DNA of 64,000 nt, taken from assembly GCA_013398955.1 (NCBI GenBank), contig VWPU01017461.1, positions 64,501 to 128,500 on the forward strand, given 5' to 3'. The position numbers were made by a program, and so were the translations under genes. The notes under the pieces are model-generated. The model was not told the origin of the DNA. It made no database searches and saw only the letters and a list, made by a program, of their open reading frames with translations. The DNA is from Callaeas wilsoni. Its lineage: Eukaryota > Chordata > Aves > Passeriformes > Callaeidae. Positions 48,805-60,959 of this stretch are shown piece by piece (positions within the stretch are counted from its first letter, which is position 1; every line of letters begins with the position of its first letter).

Positions 48805-49380
48805 GCTAACTCCACTGGCTGGTGAAGAGCATGCATCATGCTGGCAAGAGGCCGGATCTGAAAAAAATCCGGCTTTTTTGAGCAGTCAGAGCCCTGTCCC
48901 AGAGCAGCGTGGATCACTGTGCTGGAACCACTCTCCTGTGGCGGGTGAGCTCAGGCAGCTGGCATGGGGAGCCAGGCTGAGGTCAGGCTGCTTGGAAAGA
49001 GCAGAGGGTGCTGGACCAGCCAAAGGGCCATCACAGCTTTTAAGATTTGCTGGTTTGTCCCAGCAAAATCCTCAACAAACCAGCACTGCAGTGCAGAGGG
49101 ACTCAATTCAGATCCAGAGTGCATCCATACCCCTGTGCGAAGAGCCTTGGCCAAGAGCCAACCAAAGAGACCCAGCAGTCAAAGTAGGTCCTGCTTTCAG
49201 GGGAAAGCAGAACACCAGAGATAAAGGCTCATATACCATGGCCCTCTTTAAAATAATAATTGAAAAAAAAAAATCCATAGGAAAACTCTCATCGGCTTCA
49301 TCAAGGCCAGGATGTGACCCAAGCTTGTGGAGTCACCCTGAGGGAAGGCAATTAGCCTCACTCAAGGGATGCCAAAAAAT
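48805..49380. other. Non-coding DNA
   Basis: An anonymous plus-strand open frame of 168 codons (48878-49384) runs through it with no domain, signal peptide or splice support. The opposite strand is also open at 48951-49154. A run of A lies at 49264-49272. No gene is supported. Confidence 0.5.
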
Positions 49381-49384
49381 TTAG

Positions 49385-50060
49385 CAGAGCATCCATAATC
49401 ACCCTGAAATGTTCTCTACTAGCAAAGCATAATGTGTTTATCATTTATTTCTCAATTAAGTGGTGCTTAAATTGACTAGGGAGTGGATTTCTATTGTATA
49501 TTGATTAGCCAATAAAAATACATTCGAAAGCAAGTTGGACTACAGACAAGGAACATCCGTCCCTCTCCCTCTGCCAAGCAAGGTGTCTTCTCGGACAGGC
49601 TGCCCTACCTTCTCTGCACCTCTCCCAGCAGTTCAGCTCTTGTGCAGAACGCTTTTACACAAGGAATGAATTCCTAAGGCTACTTGTAAAATTACTAGGC
49701 GCAGCCTTGTTAAACATTCATTTGGAGCTAAGACAATACATTAAAAATCACAAAGCGAGTGCCAAGTGCAGTGCTACCATCAAAGCAAAATAAACAGAAT
49801 AGTCCATCAACAGCTTATTCTCCCAGCTAACCCCACACAATCCATCTGCACTCACTGTCTCCCACAGATCAATAGCAAGGCTCATTGATTATAATTGGAA
49901 CAGGAACATCACACCCTTTTTCTTCCAGGTCAAAAGGCACAATGATTACAAGCCATTAAGCACTTTGTGGCATCACTCGGTGACCGTACTTATGCCATGT
50001 ACATAGTTATGATTATTGCGTGGAATAATGTTCATTTATTTCAGCAACCATCTGACAAAC
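49385..50060. promoter_or_regulatory. Candidate conserved element cluster, TAAT/ATTG-rich
   Basis: Repeat-free, AT-rich sequence with many homeodomain-type cores: TTGATTAGCCAATAAAA (49501-49517), ATTGATTATAATTGG (49884-49898) and ATGATTATTGCG (about 50009-50020). No simple repeats interrupt 675 bp, unlike most of the window. Cross-species conservation is inferred and not shown. Confidence 0.3.
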
Positions 50061-50660
50061 TATATTTATGCTGCACCTTTGGCCTCCTTGCTTGAACTCT
50101 GCTCAGCAACATCTCTCAGCTGGGACTACTTCTAACACACAAACCCTGCAAACTGCTTTCAAACTAACAATGTTTCTTGGATGTTGTTTAGTTTCAATCT
50201 ACTACAAAAGGGCATATTTTTGCTCTCCACTCTCCCACCCTCCTCCTCTTCTCCTCTTGCCCCTCAAGCTGTTGGCCAAAGAAAACAAAGGATTTTAAGC
50301 TACATTTCTTGTGTGCCCTCTGTGAGCACTGCAAGTCCAAAGCATTACAAAAGTTGGCCCAAGAAGCTGCATTTCACCACCCAGCTGGGGAAAATGCCCC
50401 TCAAACCCCAGCAAAGCACACAAGAAACCTCACCACTACCTACAGTCCCTCAGGAGCTTCCAGGAGGCCTGGCTGACCACCTTGGAATGTCACTTTATAA
50501 AAGTGGCCTTAATTGCAGACATTCTCATATTGCAGCCACACGACAGCTTCCCTATCATTCCAGGGTTGCCATGTTTTTTATGGACAGCCAGCAGCAAAAA
50601 TATTAATGCTACTTCTGTATTTCAGAGAAAGAAATAAGGCATAGACACATACCTACATTT

Positions 50661-50700
50661 TAAATATATATATATACACATGCACACACATGCATATAAA
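50661..50700. repeat. AT/AC microsatellite
   Basis: TAAATATATATATATACACATG followed by an ACACAC/TGCAT stretch. Imperfect (AT)n(AC)n. Confidence 0.85.
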
Positions 50701-50857
50701 CTCCTTTGCTGTAAACGAAAAGGCTGGTTTGTCTGAAGGTGTTATAAATGCCCTTCAGAGCTCATTTAGTCTAGGCTGCATAATCTCACCAATGAATTTG
50801 CTACTTGTAAATATTCCAAATTTATGCCAATAAAGTCTTCTCAGGAACCAGACAGCC

Positions 50858-50880
50858 TATATATACACACATATATATAA
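50858..50880. repeat. Short AT/AC microsatellite
   Basis: ATATATACACACATATATATAA, a symmetrical AT-AC-AT stretch about 160 bp after the previous microsatellite. Confidence 0.8.
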
Positions 50881-52209
50881 TCCGTGCATGGAGCCATTAA
50901 CATCCGTTCGTGGTTTGTTATTCTTGTGAAAGATCAGTGGGGAAAAAAGGGAAAGTCCAAACCATGTGTCCTCAGAAAGAACACTGAGCACTTAGCAAGT
51001 TGGAAAAGTGGAAGCTCACACCCCATCCATGAGATAGAAGTGGTGTGGACCTGCCCTAATTTCAAAACTGAAAGCATGGCAGAGAACAGAACGTCAAGAA
51101 GGGAGATAAATGATGTCGTGTCATGCTCTCATAAAAGGACTGGATACAGCTACAGAGCCTTCCTTATGACTGTCATATAAACATTACACCAGGACTGTGT
51201 ACAGGAGATTAAACTGGAGGAGAGGGAAGCTTCACATGTGTCATTCTACCAAAGGTTATTTTAGGATCAGCTTAGAAGCTGAGTAGTGGGTGGCAGCTGA
51301 TTATATTACCAGAGGCATATCTAAATATCATGGGCCCATCAGGATCTCTCATAAAGGGTTGTGGCTGCACTGGAACTTGAGCTTGAAGCTTGGCCTGCAG
51401 AGCAGTCCCCTTCCCCAGGGCTGTGGCAATCCTCCCTGGGCATGAACTTCCCTCAGAGCAGGACACAGACACAGCGCAAGCACTTTGGCTTAAAGGCCAC
51501 ATTTATTCAAGGAATAATGTCAAGGAACATACCCAAGACTGAAGCAGCATTTTCCCAGCCAGGAGCACTGTGCTGCCCTATGAACCCCGGTGAACCACCA
51601 GGAGCACACAGCACACATCAAGGATCACACAGACAGTCCTACACAGCCAAGTCATCACCAAGCTGTATTATCCCACAAGCCAGTACCAAGCCACAGCTTA
51701 CTTGCTCCTGTGCATGACAAGTCCCAGCAGTCAACTACCACTGGAGTCCCAACCATCAGCGGATCACATCCTGATGGTAACTGCAGCTGAAGGAGGGCTT
51801 TGGAGGAGCACAGCCCAGCTTACCACGAATCCAGAAAAATGTCCGCAGTGGACTAATCTCTGCTTATATGAGAAGTGTCTGTGTCTCCCACAGAAGCACC
51901 CACCTTCACAATCCTGAGTCAGAAACCAATGCTACCTAGACACAGAGTCATGCCCATGGCTTGAGATGGCCCAGCAATGCAGCCAGTCCTGTCTTCAAAT
52001 GGCCTAATTTCAGGTGATTTAGAGGAAACCACACAGCTTATTCATACAGAGAGTGACCACTGAGCACAGCACCTAATGGCAGTGCCTGTTCTCACACACG
52101 GACAGGCAGGTCTTGCCCTGCAAAGAATCCTCCAAAATGACTAGAAAATAATCATGTACTTGCTTCTCAAATGTTGCCGTGACCTCAAGTTTGCAGAAAA
52201 AGAAATCTC

Positions 52210-52266
52210 AATATATACTTAAATGTATGTGTGTGTTTATATATATTAAATATGTATGTATATATC
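52210..52266. repeat. AT/GT microsatellite
   Basis: Starts ATATATACTTAAATGTATG and continues through GTGTGTTTATATATATT to GTATGTATATAT. Imperfect dinucleotide/tetranucleotide repeat followed by very AT-rich DNA. Confidence 0.8.
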
Positions 52267-55183
52267 AGCATTAAAATAATATCATAAATATTGGTGTTAT
52301 ATAGATTATAGATGTTGATGTTATATAGATATTAACATACTATTTTAATTTATAACAGATCTTAATAGTTTCCTATCAATTTCTTCCAGATTTCTGCACT
52401 AAACCTTGGTTCATAATTAGCTCTATTTAAATATTTTCAAGGCTTAGCATAGGTTTTTAGTACCACTTGTATAAAATCTGCAAACATTTATTGAAGCTTT
52501 TAAAGAGAAGTTTATGTTAAAAATGAACCATTACCCTGAAAAGTAGCTAATTATATCTTGATAAATTTGTAGCTGTTAAGCCATCCAAAACACTACACAA
52601 AAGTCAGCTTCATTTTAGTTCAGATGTAGTTCCTCTCCCATTTCCAACCGTTCCAAGATTTTGGTACCTATGACTACATTGATGTGCTCATTTGATTAAA
52701 ATCAAGTCTTTCACTGCAATTCTTGGATGAACCACTCTGTCAGGTTTGCAGGCCCAGAAGTATAAATTAAATCTGAAATCTGGGACTTGGTTTGGGTGGG
52801 CAGTGTTCCTTCAAGTTGTAAAAGCACTCAAATAACACCACATGTTAAATACTCCTCTGGCTTTGTCATCTACAAGGACATCACTCCTTGGCCTTTTTCA
52901 GCACAGGAGGCCCATTCATCACAGGAGGCCACACTCCCCTGGTTTCTCCCTGAACACAAGTTAGAATCAGCTGACACTGGACCTGAGTCTTTGTCGGGAT
53001 CAGCGAGAACAAGATGCCACCCTGTGCCCACCTTGCCTGCTCAAGCATTCCCAGTAAACTGACAAATCTTACTACAGTAGCAGAAAAAAAGACATTTAGT
53101 TGCTCAAAAGGGGCCTCCGGTGACCCCACCTAGCTGCTATACAACAAACTAAACACAACATACACTGCAGGGACTGTATATCGCATGGGACAGGCTGAAT
53201 GATACAAATTTCCAAGGCAGGTACACAACAGTGCTAACAAAGTAACGGAGAAACGGGTGCAAACACCAGAAACTACATTGGTAAACACTGAGGAAAAGCA
53301 AACCAACACCGGTTTCATCTTCTGTTAGATCAGTGTGTATACATTCATACAAAAAGAGATCATTGAACAATTTTTTTTAAATTAATTTCCTCCCTCTGCT
53401 TCGATAATAAGTCTTTAACTTGTTTCAGTAAAATCCACACAACTGCAAAGGCAAAGAATCACCATAACCACCTAACTTACATCACCTGCCAGAAATACGA
53501 TCACCTCAACAGTTTGCAATTCAGAGGTTAATCTTCTTAAAGTTTTAAGACAAATCACTACTCATTATCCTACTGCAACTACGCTCTTTGGCAGGAGAAG
53601 GTCACACCACCCACCAAAGAGAAAAATACATATCTCTAGTGGTTCAAACCATCACACCTCATTGAAGAACTATTTTTAGCCACTTTCCAGACAGCCTTAA
53701 ATCAGTGAGAAATATTTCTTTCCATAACTTCAAATTAGCCTTTAATAAAGAACTCTGATTGCTTATACTCCCCAGTATAAGCAAGGCTGCCTGACATTGT
53801 TTGGAGGATAACTCATCCTCCTCCAAGCAGAGGTACAACCACAACTCCCTTGGTGCATAACCAAGGCACTGATTTCTCCCTTGGTCAAACAGTCCCATAC
53901 CTGAGCCTCCTGTTGTGCTACTCAGCTGGGTTATTACTCATTGAAAAAGAACAGCAAGTAACTTCTGAACCACTTCACAGGCAACAGCCTTTTTCTCCCC
54001 TCCTACATGAACTGAAATGCCAAATACCAAACCTATTTGTAGCAGTCAGGATTAGTTCTAACAGGAGAATCACTGAGAGGATAAACTGATCTGAACATTT
54101 ATCTAATCGCTAACCATTATTCCTACTTACTAGTTTATTGTACCCCAAATGCACAGAGTACTTAAGATAATAGAGAAAGTTTGATCTGTGCCTGGAGGAA
54201 CTCCCATGAGTAGGAAAGAAACTGAAATAAGACGAAACTGTAAGAGAAACCAATCTCAAGTTAAAACCACTTGTGACAGCAGGGACATGAATCTTGGCTT
54301 TCATTCTGCAAGAACCTCTTTTAGCCTTTACTGGAACTATCCCAAAGAAAGATAACCCTCTGTAAGATATTCAGGAAGTTACACAAAACTGTAAATCTCT
54401 GCATCAGCATAACAGAATACCAAGAGATGAGCTACAGGCTCCAGCACTTCATGCTCCTAGCTGTATTGATGTTCTTGCCATCTCTGGAGGCATGAGACAG
54501 CAGGTCACCTTTGGAAGCTACATACACCTTCAGCTTTAGAGGAAAACCATCCTGGGAGCCAGACATCCCAACTGCCTTGACTGTGCTCCTACCAAACGCA
54601 GCATACCCACGTGAACATACACCCAATGCAACTTGCTGGTTTCATCAGTACATTGCAATGGGGGTTGGTGATTGCTGGCACCACAAACCACTGCAGTGTC
54701 CCAGCACCCCAGTTCCATGCAAACATTCAGGTTGAGATGTGATCACTCCGAAGGTAATCGGTGTGCAAGATCATTACCAACCACCTTGCGCAGCTATACC
54801 TTGAAAAGTGACTCCATGAAAGTGGTATGAGGGTGAGGTGGGGAGGAAAGAGGAGTGTAGTGTTTATTTCCTTTTAACTTTCCATTTCATGTCCTCAGTG
54901 CTGCGTCTGAACATGTTCAGAAATTTATTCCCCTCTCCATTTACCCTTCCTCCAAATCCTTGTCCTACAAATTTTATCTAGGATCAGAAAATTAAGCTGA
55001 ATTCGTTTCTCTTTCTTATGCACACAGAGTAATAAAAAGACTTTGCAATCCAAATTCTGCACTTGTGTACACCTGCATTAACCCCACTGTCCTCAAATTA
55101 TTCCCTTAACAATGGCTGTGGGTTTGTACAGGTGTAGAACAAGCCCCGTAATTGGAATTTAACAAACAATTCCAACAGCAGAC

Positions 55184-55200
55184 AAAAAAAAAAAAAAAAA
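55184..55200. repeat. A17 homopolymer
   Basis: Seventeen A followed by CCAAAAAAG, the A-run-plus-CC texture common in this window. No element body is visible. Confidence 0.85.
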
Positions 55201-55510
55201 CCAAAAAAGCGAGACTTCAGCTTACTCCTTGTGGCATTAGCTAACATGTTCAAGGAGCAGGAAAGAAAAAACAAAACACAAAAACAAATTTCAAAGGTAT
55301 TTAGGCGTGTGCAGATGCTGGCAGGAAACTCCAGAAATTTCCAAATACTGCCCATTTTCTACTTAGATCCACAAACCAGAGCAATAGCACAGCGTATAAA
55401 TGAAGAACTTGCTTCTCATTTGCACATTTTTTCAGTATTCTCTTTAGCCTCCTTCCTGCTTCACCAAGTATTTTGCTTCCAAAATAAACTTCATAAGCTT
55501 CCTCATGGGA

Positions 55511-57540
55511 TCACAATTTAGGCCATGATCCTACAAGCCAAAAGCACAGACCCAGCTGGGCTGAAGACAGTTCCTCAGAGGGCTGGTATGGAGGCAAGCC
55601 TGGAGCATGTGCAGGACTGGGGCTTTGCACCACCAGCTCCAGGGAAGGGAAGCACCTCCGAACCACTTCTCCAGCCAGAAACAACACCAACAGCAGGCAG
55701 AGAAGCAAAATGGGGCCAGGCAGAAAAGCAGGACTGAGGAAACGCCACAGAATAAGAAGAGGACATCGTCTGCTCCGTGTTGCCACATCAACTAAACTTG
55801 ACAGCTGCTCTTCCAGGCTGAGCTGGATTTTACACAGCTGTAAAATCAAATAAAAGCTTTCTGTTGCTGTCATGAGCTCTAGCTTGTGACCACCACTTCA
55901 AATCAGCTTCCTCCAGCCCTCTTTCTCCATGCACCAAGCCACAGCCAGGACATGGATTGTAGACATGGTTGGGCTTTGTTGTGATGGATAACTTGGTCAT
56001 AAAAGTCTAACGGGAACTGTTATGCAGCTGGCAAACGAATGAGATCGGTGACTTTATAGGGCCAGCAATTACTCCTCAGTGATGCAGAATTACTACAGAG
56101 AACTCAACACTGAAGATATGCCTGTTACTGACAAATTACCAAACCAAGAAATTAATTACCAGCTGAGAAAATAATGGACAAGGGCTAAGACTGAGAAATC
56201 CATGTTCAAGAGAGGTCCATCATTTGCAACAAGTACATTCTCAACAACAATTAGTCCTGGTACAATTAGTACCACACTGGTACTCTTTTGGGATGGTAGA
56301 CATCGCAATTGGTCTGCAAACCATCAATGGTTGAGACAAATAGCATCATCTAAAAATGAGCACGTTGTTCAACCTGACCATGGCATTGTCCAGCATACAA
56401 ACCCCACTCTATGCTCCAACACTGCATAAGTAATTCAGCAATACTTCCAGGAAAATCGACATCTCCCAGCTCCTCTTTGCAACTCCAAGACAACTTCTCC
56501 ACGATCAGAAAGCCCTGCCATAATCACACGCCACGCTCACAGACAAGGCAACTGAACTAGAGGAGCATGTGCTGCTGAACATCAACGGGCATTTTTGCAA
56601 TGCAAACTCCAAGACAAGTATTTTTTCCATAGTTTTTCATGTTAGGGCACAACCATGTGAAAAAAAAGATGTCTGCTTCTTGCTAAAACACAAGGAGCTC
56701 TAGCTAAATTCTTCATCATCATCATGAAGTGGAAAGTAATTGAGGGGGATGAAGGGGAAAAAAAATCAAACTACACAAGAACTGCACATGACCTCTGAGA
56801 TACGATTTTCACAGCCAAGACTCTTTGCTTTAACAACGTATCCATAATCAGCAGCAAGACCTTCCTTCACCCTCTGGTCCATCCTTGTTTTAGGAATTCA
56901 GTGCAGTTGCTGGCTGATCCCAGGTCTCCAGAAGAGGATAGGGGAGGAGACACAGAGCACTCACAGGGTGCCAACAAAACACCTGACCAGCCATGGCCTT
57001 CGAGGCAAGGTGATACAGAGAAACACAAGACAAGGTGAAGACATCAGCCTAAATGGCTCCTCTCTCTCTCCCTCTGCATTCAGATGTAGAGGTGAATGAA
57101 GGGGAGAAACATAACACTGACTAAATGATTAAGTAAATTAGCCAAGCTTGCCAGCTCCAAACCTTAACAAAGTGGAAATCCTACATTATTTTGGAGAGAA
57201 CAAATAAAAGGCAATCACAAACCTGAAACAGCTATTTAAATGGAATTGAAATTACCAACATTACACCCAGGAAGATTACTTAAGAAACTCAAGGAGCTCG
57301 GTATTTTCTTTTCTTTAGAAGTAAAGGCATACAGGAAATTCAGCAGTCACATTTTCTTCCTCAGGCAAGAACACCCACACTGCTCACTCACTCACTCATT
57401 CACTCCCATTTTTCTCTGTGCAGTGTCTGACCAAAAGGAGCCCAGACCGAGTCCTCCAGACACTCCTGCATCGTGCACAAAAACAATCCTGATTTTTACA
57501 GTTTTATTTGGCTTGTTCACAAGACTCAGTCCCATGTAAT
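55511..57540. other. Non-coding DNA
   Basis: 55515-55545 (GGCCATGATCCTACAA) is faintly like the palindromic repeat family. 55530-55800 has overlapping anonymous open frames on both strands. A CACT-type simple repeat lies at 57383-57405. No gene was recognised. Confidence 0.55.
57383..57405. repeat. (CACT)n short tandem repeat
   Basis: About five near-perfect CACT units with one TT interruption. Confidence 0.85.
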
Positions 57541-57544
57541 CCAA

Positions 57545-57640
57545 GGGCCTGATCCTTCTCCTATTAAGAGCAATGGCAAAACTCCAGCTGACTCAGTAGT
57601 TCTGGACAGACCTTGCAGTGGCACGAGGATAAACTTTAAG
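57545..57640. repeat. Relic of an ancient palindromic repeat (copy C)
   Basis: GGGCCTGATCCTTCTCC (57545-57561) and CAATGGCAAAACTCC (57571-57585) follow the pattern 'GGCCTGATCCTGCTCCCATTGAAGTCAATGGCAAAACTCC' that I associate with old sauropsid interspersed repeats. The following CTGACTCAGTAG fits a decayed 'TTGACTTCAGTGG'. Boundaries uncertain. Confidence 0.5.
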
Positions 57641-57644
57641 GGCC

Positions 57645-59435
57645 CAAGCCTTATCCATTCACTTTTCTTGCTTCCACAAGTAATCCTCTTAAAAATAATG
57701 AGACTGCTCCTAAGAGTCAAACATGCAGGACTGAGTAAGAGCAGAGACTGACTGAGAAATATTTGGGGTTCCCCCTCCAGTGCATTTTCCCAACCATTCT
57801 CTTATTCTGGTAAATCAAATGACAGCATCAAAAAAAAAAATTCATAAATAAAAGCAAAATGCCTGAAAACTCCATTGGAGGCAGGAAGAAGAAACCTAAG
57901 TCCTTCTTCTTTTAAAACAAGAACAATCAAATGATGAGTAGCTGAAAATGTGGCCACACACACACACTCCTTCATACACACATACATACACAGAGGCAGT
58001 TCATCAAAAGTGAATCGGAGGGAGAAAGATGAATTTGAACCCTTTATCCCCTGTCCTTTATAAAGGCTGCCACTCAGTAAACGGAGATTGCTCTAATTAC
58101 TGTGACAATTCTGCACCCCGTTCAAACAACTTTTGTGTTCTGGACAGGTTTCTCCGCGAGTTTGAAATTCTTGGCCTGAGAACCACTCTTGTCTAAAAGA
58201 GGTTTCTCGTTGCAAACGCAGAATGCAACACTAACAAGTTGTCCCTCTGTTCAGCTCCTTTCATTCTCCTCTTTTCCAATTGCCTGATTCAGGGCTTAAT
58301 GGAAACTTGTCAAGGCTTTTCTTCCCACAAACCCTGTAGAGCCCCAAGGCAATCTGTGCACAGAGCAACCACAGGAATCTCATATTGTCAATTAAAATTG
58401 AATAGACACCTGATAACCAAGTATACGTTCAAGAATAACATACACCACACGCATGTACACAGATGTACCTGTGTAGCCAGTCCAATGCCCACATTTGGGC
58501 ACAGCAGCAGCACAGCAACCCACCGCCTCCCATTTACAACCACCCAGTGACACCCAGGTTCTAGTTTTCATTTTTTCATTCTGTATTTATTAAATTTAAT
58601 TTCACATTTATGAAATTAAAAACAAAGTACTTTCAAGTATAGTAGTCGAGCAACAGAATACAATGGAAAATAAACTAACTACATATACCAAGCACTTGGC
58701 CTTTAATAACCCTGGGGATTGTAAAGATATTTAGCTGCTATCCAGATAAAATAAGCTCTGTGAATATTCTTTACACAGTGGTTTTGTGACCCATGCAGCA
58801 GTTATGTTTGTGACTAGCTCCTGTAAGTACCTTTTTTAAATTGACACAGACATGATTTAAGCTACATTTTACGGTGTGGTTTAAGAATTAAGAAAAATCT
58901 CATAGGAGAATGTAACAGGGATTGAAACAAACTGAGATGTTTGGTTAATAATAATAAAAATCTCAAAGAACTTGACTTCCAGACTGGCAACTATAATCTG
59001 TAACTCCTTTGAAAGGGAGAAAACCTTCCTGTAAATGTCCCATAGAAAACAAAGATAGAAACACTGACTGCCATCTTATTCTTCTGATGTGTTCATTCAA
59101 GGTCATACCTTCCCTTGGATTCTTTAATATTTGCAAACATTTATAATAGAGCAATTTCAATAGCTGTCTGTTCAGCCTGGGTGTAGATCAATGCAGCATC
59201 TATAGGCTGACTTCCAGACCTTGCCTATGTCAGAGCAGTGGTCCTGGTTTTATAAATCTCTTAAATCTAATTAAACCAATGCAAACCTCTTACTGTGTAT
59301 GCTCCCAAACCAGTTCACTCATTTAACCAAGTTAAAATTATTCAGGCTAGGGTTTAAAGCAGTTCCAAGAGAACCTTTATTAAATATTAGTATCAGTTAA
59401 AAACAGAAATCAATGTAGTGGCTTTTCTCCAGAAT
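57645..59435. other. Non-coding DNA
   Basis: Includes (AC)n/(CATA)n sequence at 57955-57992, an A run at about 57831-57840 and an AT-rich stretch at 58560-58960. Open frames of at most 103 codons are anonymous. Nothing else can be supported. Confidence 0.6.
57955..57992. repeat. AC / CATA microsatellite
   Basis: (AC)7 followed by CATACACACATACATACACA after a short spacer. Confidence 0.85.
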
Positions 59436-59439
59436 AGAA

Positions 59440-59530
59440 AAGCCTATAGTCTCAGACTTTTCCAGATCATTATTTAAGGAGTCACTGACTCCAGTGGGAG
59501 TTTGGATACGGTCTGAGAGGTACGCCCCCA
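59440..59530. repeat. Relic of an ancient palindromic repeat (copy D, weak)
   Basis: GAGTCACTGACTCCAGTGGG (59479-59498) followed by AGTTTGGAT fits a mutated 'CATTGACTTCAGTGGGAGTTTGG'. The preceding 60 bp are not clearly alignable by eye. Confidence 0.35.
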
Positions 59531-59734
59531 CCTTTTCTTGCTCTGTATTTCCCTTTCTTAAAATAAGACAATTTGTTTCTATTGTATCAACACCCAAGAA
59601 TCTCTCATATTCCTCAGAAAGTCCCTTTGCAGTATTTTCAGATTGGCAATTTCTATTACTTCCCACATCCTCCTTTTGGATTTTTTTTTTTTTTGGTGTC
59701 TCAGCTGCATCACCATCACTAGTGAATTAAGCAG

Positions 59735-59815
59735 CAGAGAATGATTTTGTTATATACAGCACCTTTCACACTACAGATACTTTGGAAAGACCTACAAAGC
59801 TGTGAGATAGACACA
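59735..59815 (+). repeat. MIR/L2-type relic, 5' portion of the tail module
   Basis: TATATACAGCACCTTTCACA (59751-59770) and ACTTTGGAAAGACCTACAAA (59779-59798) resemble the 'TATATAGCACCTTTCATC...ATCTCAAAGCACTTTACAAA' segment that precedes the GGGAAACTGAGG block in MIR/L2-like elements. The downstream half is absent or unrecognisable. Confidence 0.5.
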
Positions 59816-59819
59816 AGTC

Positions 59820-60530
59820 AAGCACATTTATATATTCATACTTGGTAGCCATAGGTATGCAGTGGTACTTCCCATGGAGCCTAGGGCACTAAAACCTGTT
59901 CTGCCAAGAAGGGAGAACAGTTAGGCAAGACTAACTGTGTCAGTAGGAATAATGAAATGGTTAACACCGACACGAGTCCTTCCTAAATTCAGCCTCACTC
60001 CCTAGCTGAATACCTGCAGGAGTTTGGTACCCGAAACATCTGACCCCAAAAAGTAACCGCCCTCCCATCTTCTCCCTCCTTGCACTTCCTTCACCAAGCA
60101 GCAAAGGCATTTCAAACAACATAAATCCATTCTCCACTCAAAGCCTACTTGGCTCCTATAATTTCTATCATTTTCCTGTCATCATTTCTTCTTTGCTGAA
60201 GCCAGCAGCATATGAGTCAGAGAACAATCATTAACTTTTACAACTTCCATACAAATCCACCTACTCATATTAGAAAAGCAGAACTGACATGCAACACAGC
60301 CTCGGACCAAACCCCAATCCTGCCAGGATGCTCCACACTTCTGTGGGAAAGACAGATACTGCAGAAGCAGGAGCTCGTTCAAGAATGCACCACTGGAAGT
60401 GTAACTTCACTTTGCCCCCCCAAGAGCGAAGGACTACGAAGAAGCAGCAATATATCAATATTACATTTTGTTGAGTTTGGCTTTCTCAATACCTTTATCC
60501 ACTTTTGAAGAACTTGGCCATTGGTGCAAG
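59820..60530. other. Non-coding DNA
   Basis: Ordinary sequence with anonymous open frames of at most 98 codons (60212-60508 plus). No transposon, CpG patch or RNA gene was seen. Confidence 0.6.
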
Positions 60531-60536
60531 ACACAC

Positions 60537-60616
60537 GGGGCCTGATGCAAAACCCTTCGTTATTAATAGAAGCCTTTTTTCCACTGACTTCAATGGATCT
60601 TGGACCAAGCCCAAGG
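60537..60616. repeat. Relic of an ancient palindromic repeat (copy E, clearest)
   Basis: GGGGCCTGATGCAAAACCC (60537-60555) opens the copy, CCACTGACTTCAATGGATC (60581-60599) is the central signature, and CTTGGACCAAGCCC (60599-60612) closes it. The order fits 'GGGCCTGATCCAAAGCCC...CATTGACTTCAATGG...TTGGATCAGGCCC', a palindromic old repeat. Family name not known to me. Confidence 0.55.
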
Positions 60617-60663
60617 AAGACAAGATTTCACAGCAGTAAGAGTGACACACATTCTCCACATTG

Positions 60664-60680
60664 AAAAAAAAAAAAAAAAA
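60664..60680. repeat. A-rich homopolymer
   Basis: About 17 A followed by GAAAGAAAC. No attached retroelement body recognised. Confidence 0.8.
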
Positions 60681-60959
60681 GAAAGAAACAATACAAAGCA
60701 TTTACGATGTCAATCTGTATAGCACAGTTTTGTTTGTGTTTTGCTTTTTTAAAATAGGCTCTAGGCTGCTGGATCAGTTCACCCAAAAAGTCTCTCTGAA
60801 GGTGGAAGGCATCACGGGCAGATACAAAATGCTATGGTGAGATATACAACAATCCCAGTACCTCCCTCAACTAGGATATAGAGGCATCCTCTACCACAAC
60901 ATTTCTTGTAAGCTGCTGCAGCCACACTTTAAAGTGTCCCAACACTATAAACTCCTCCA

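Larger units (their letters stand above)
50065..55510. other. Non-coding DNA with AT/AC microsatellites
   Basis: Contains microsatellite-like segments at 50661-50700, 50858-50880 and 52210-52266 and a very AT-rich stretch at about 52190-52560 with an imperfect repeat of a GTTATATAGAT core (52283-52334). Open frames of up to 141 codons are anonymous. No gene was recognised. Confidence 0.6.

Noticed and set aside
48851..48880. GCCGGAT-ATCCGGC hairpin followed by TTTTTT, resembling a Rho-independent terminator
   Set aside because: The window is a vertebrate nuclear genome, where this terminator class does not apply. The stem is only 7 bp.
48878..49384. 168-codon plus-strand open frame
   Set aside because: Low similarity to anything known, with Ser/Gln/Pro-rich composition, no signal peptide or domain, and a Lys-rich stretch that simply reflects an A run.
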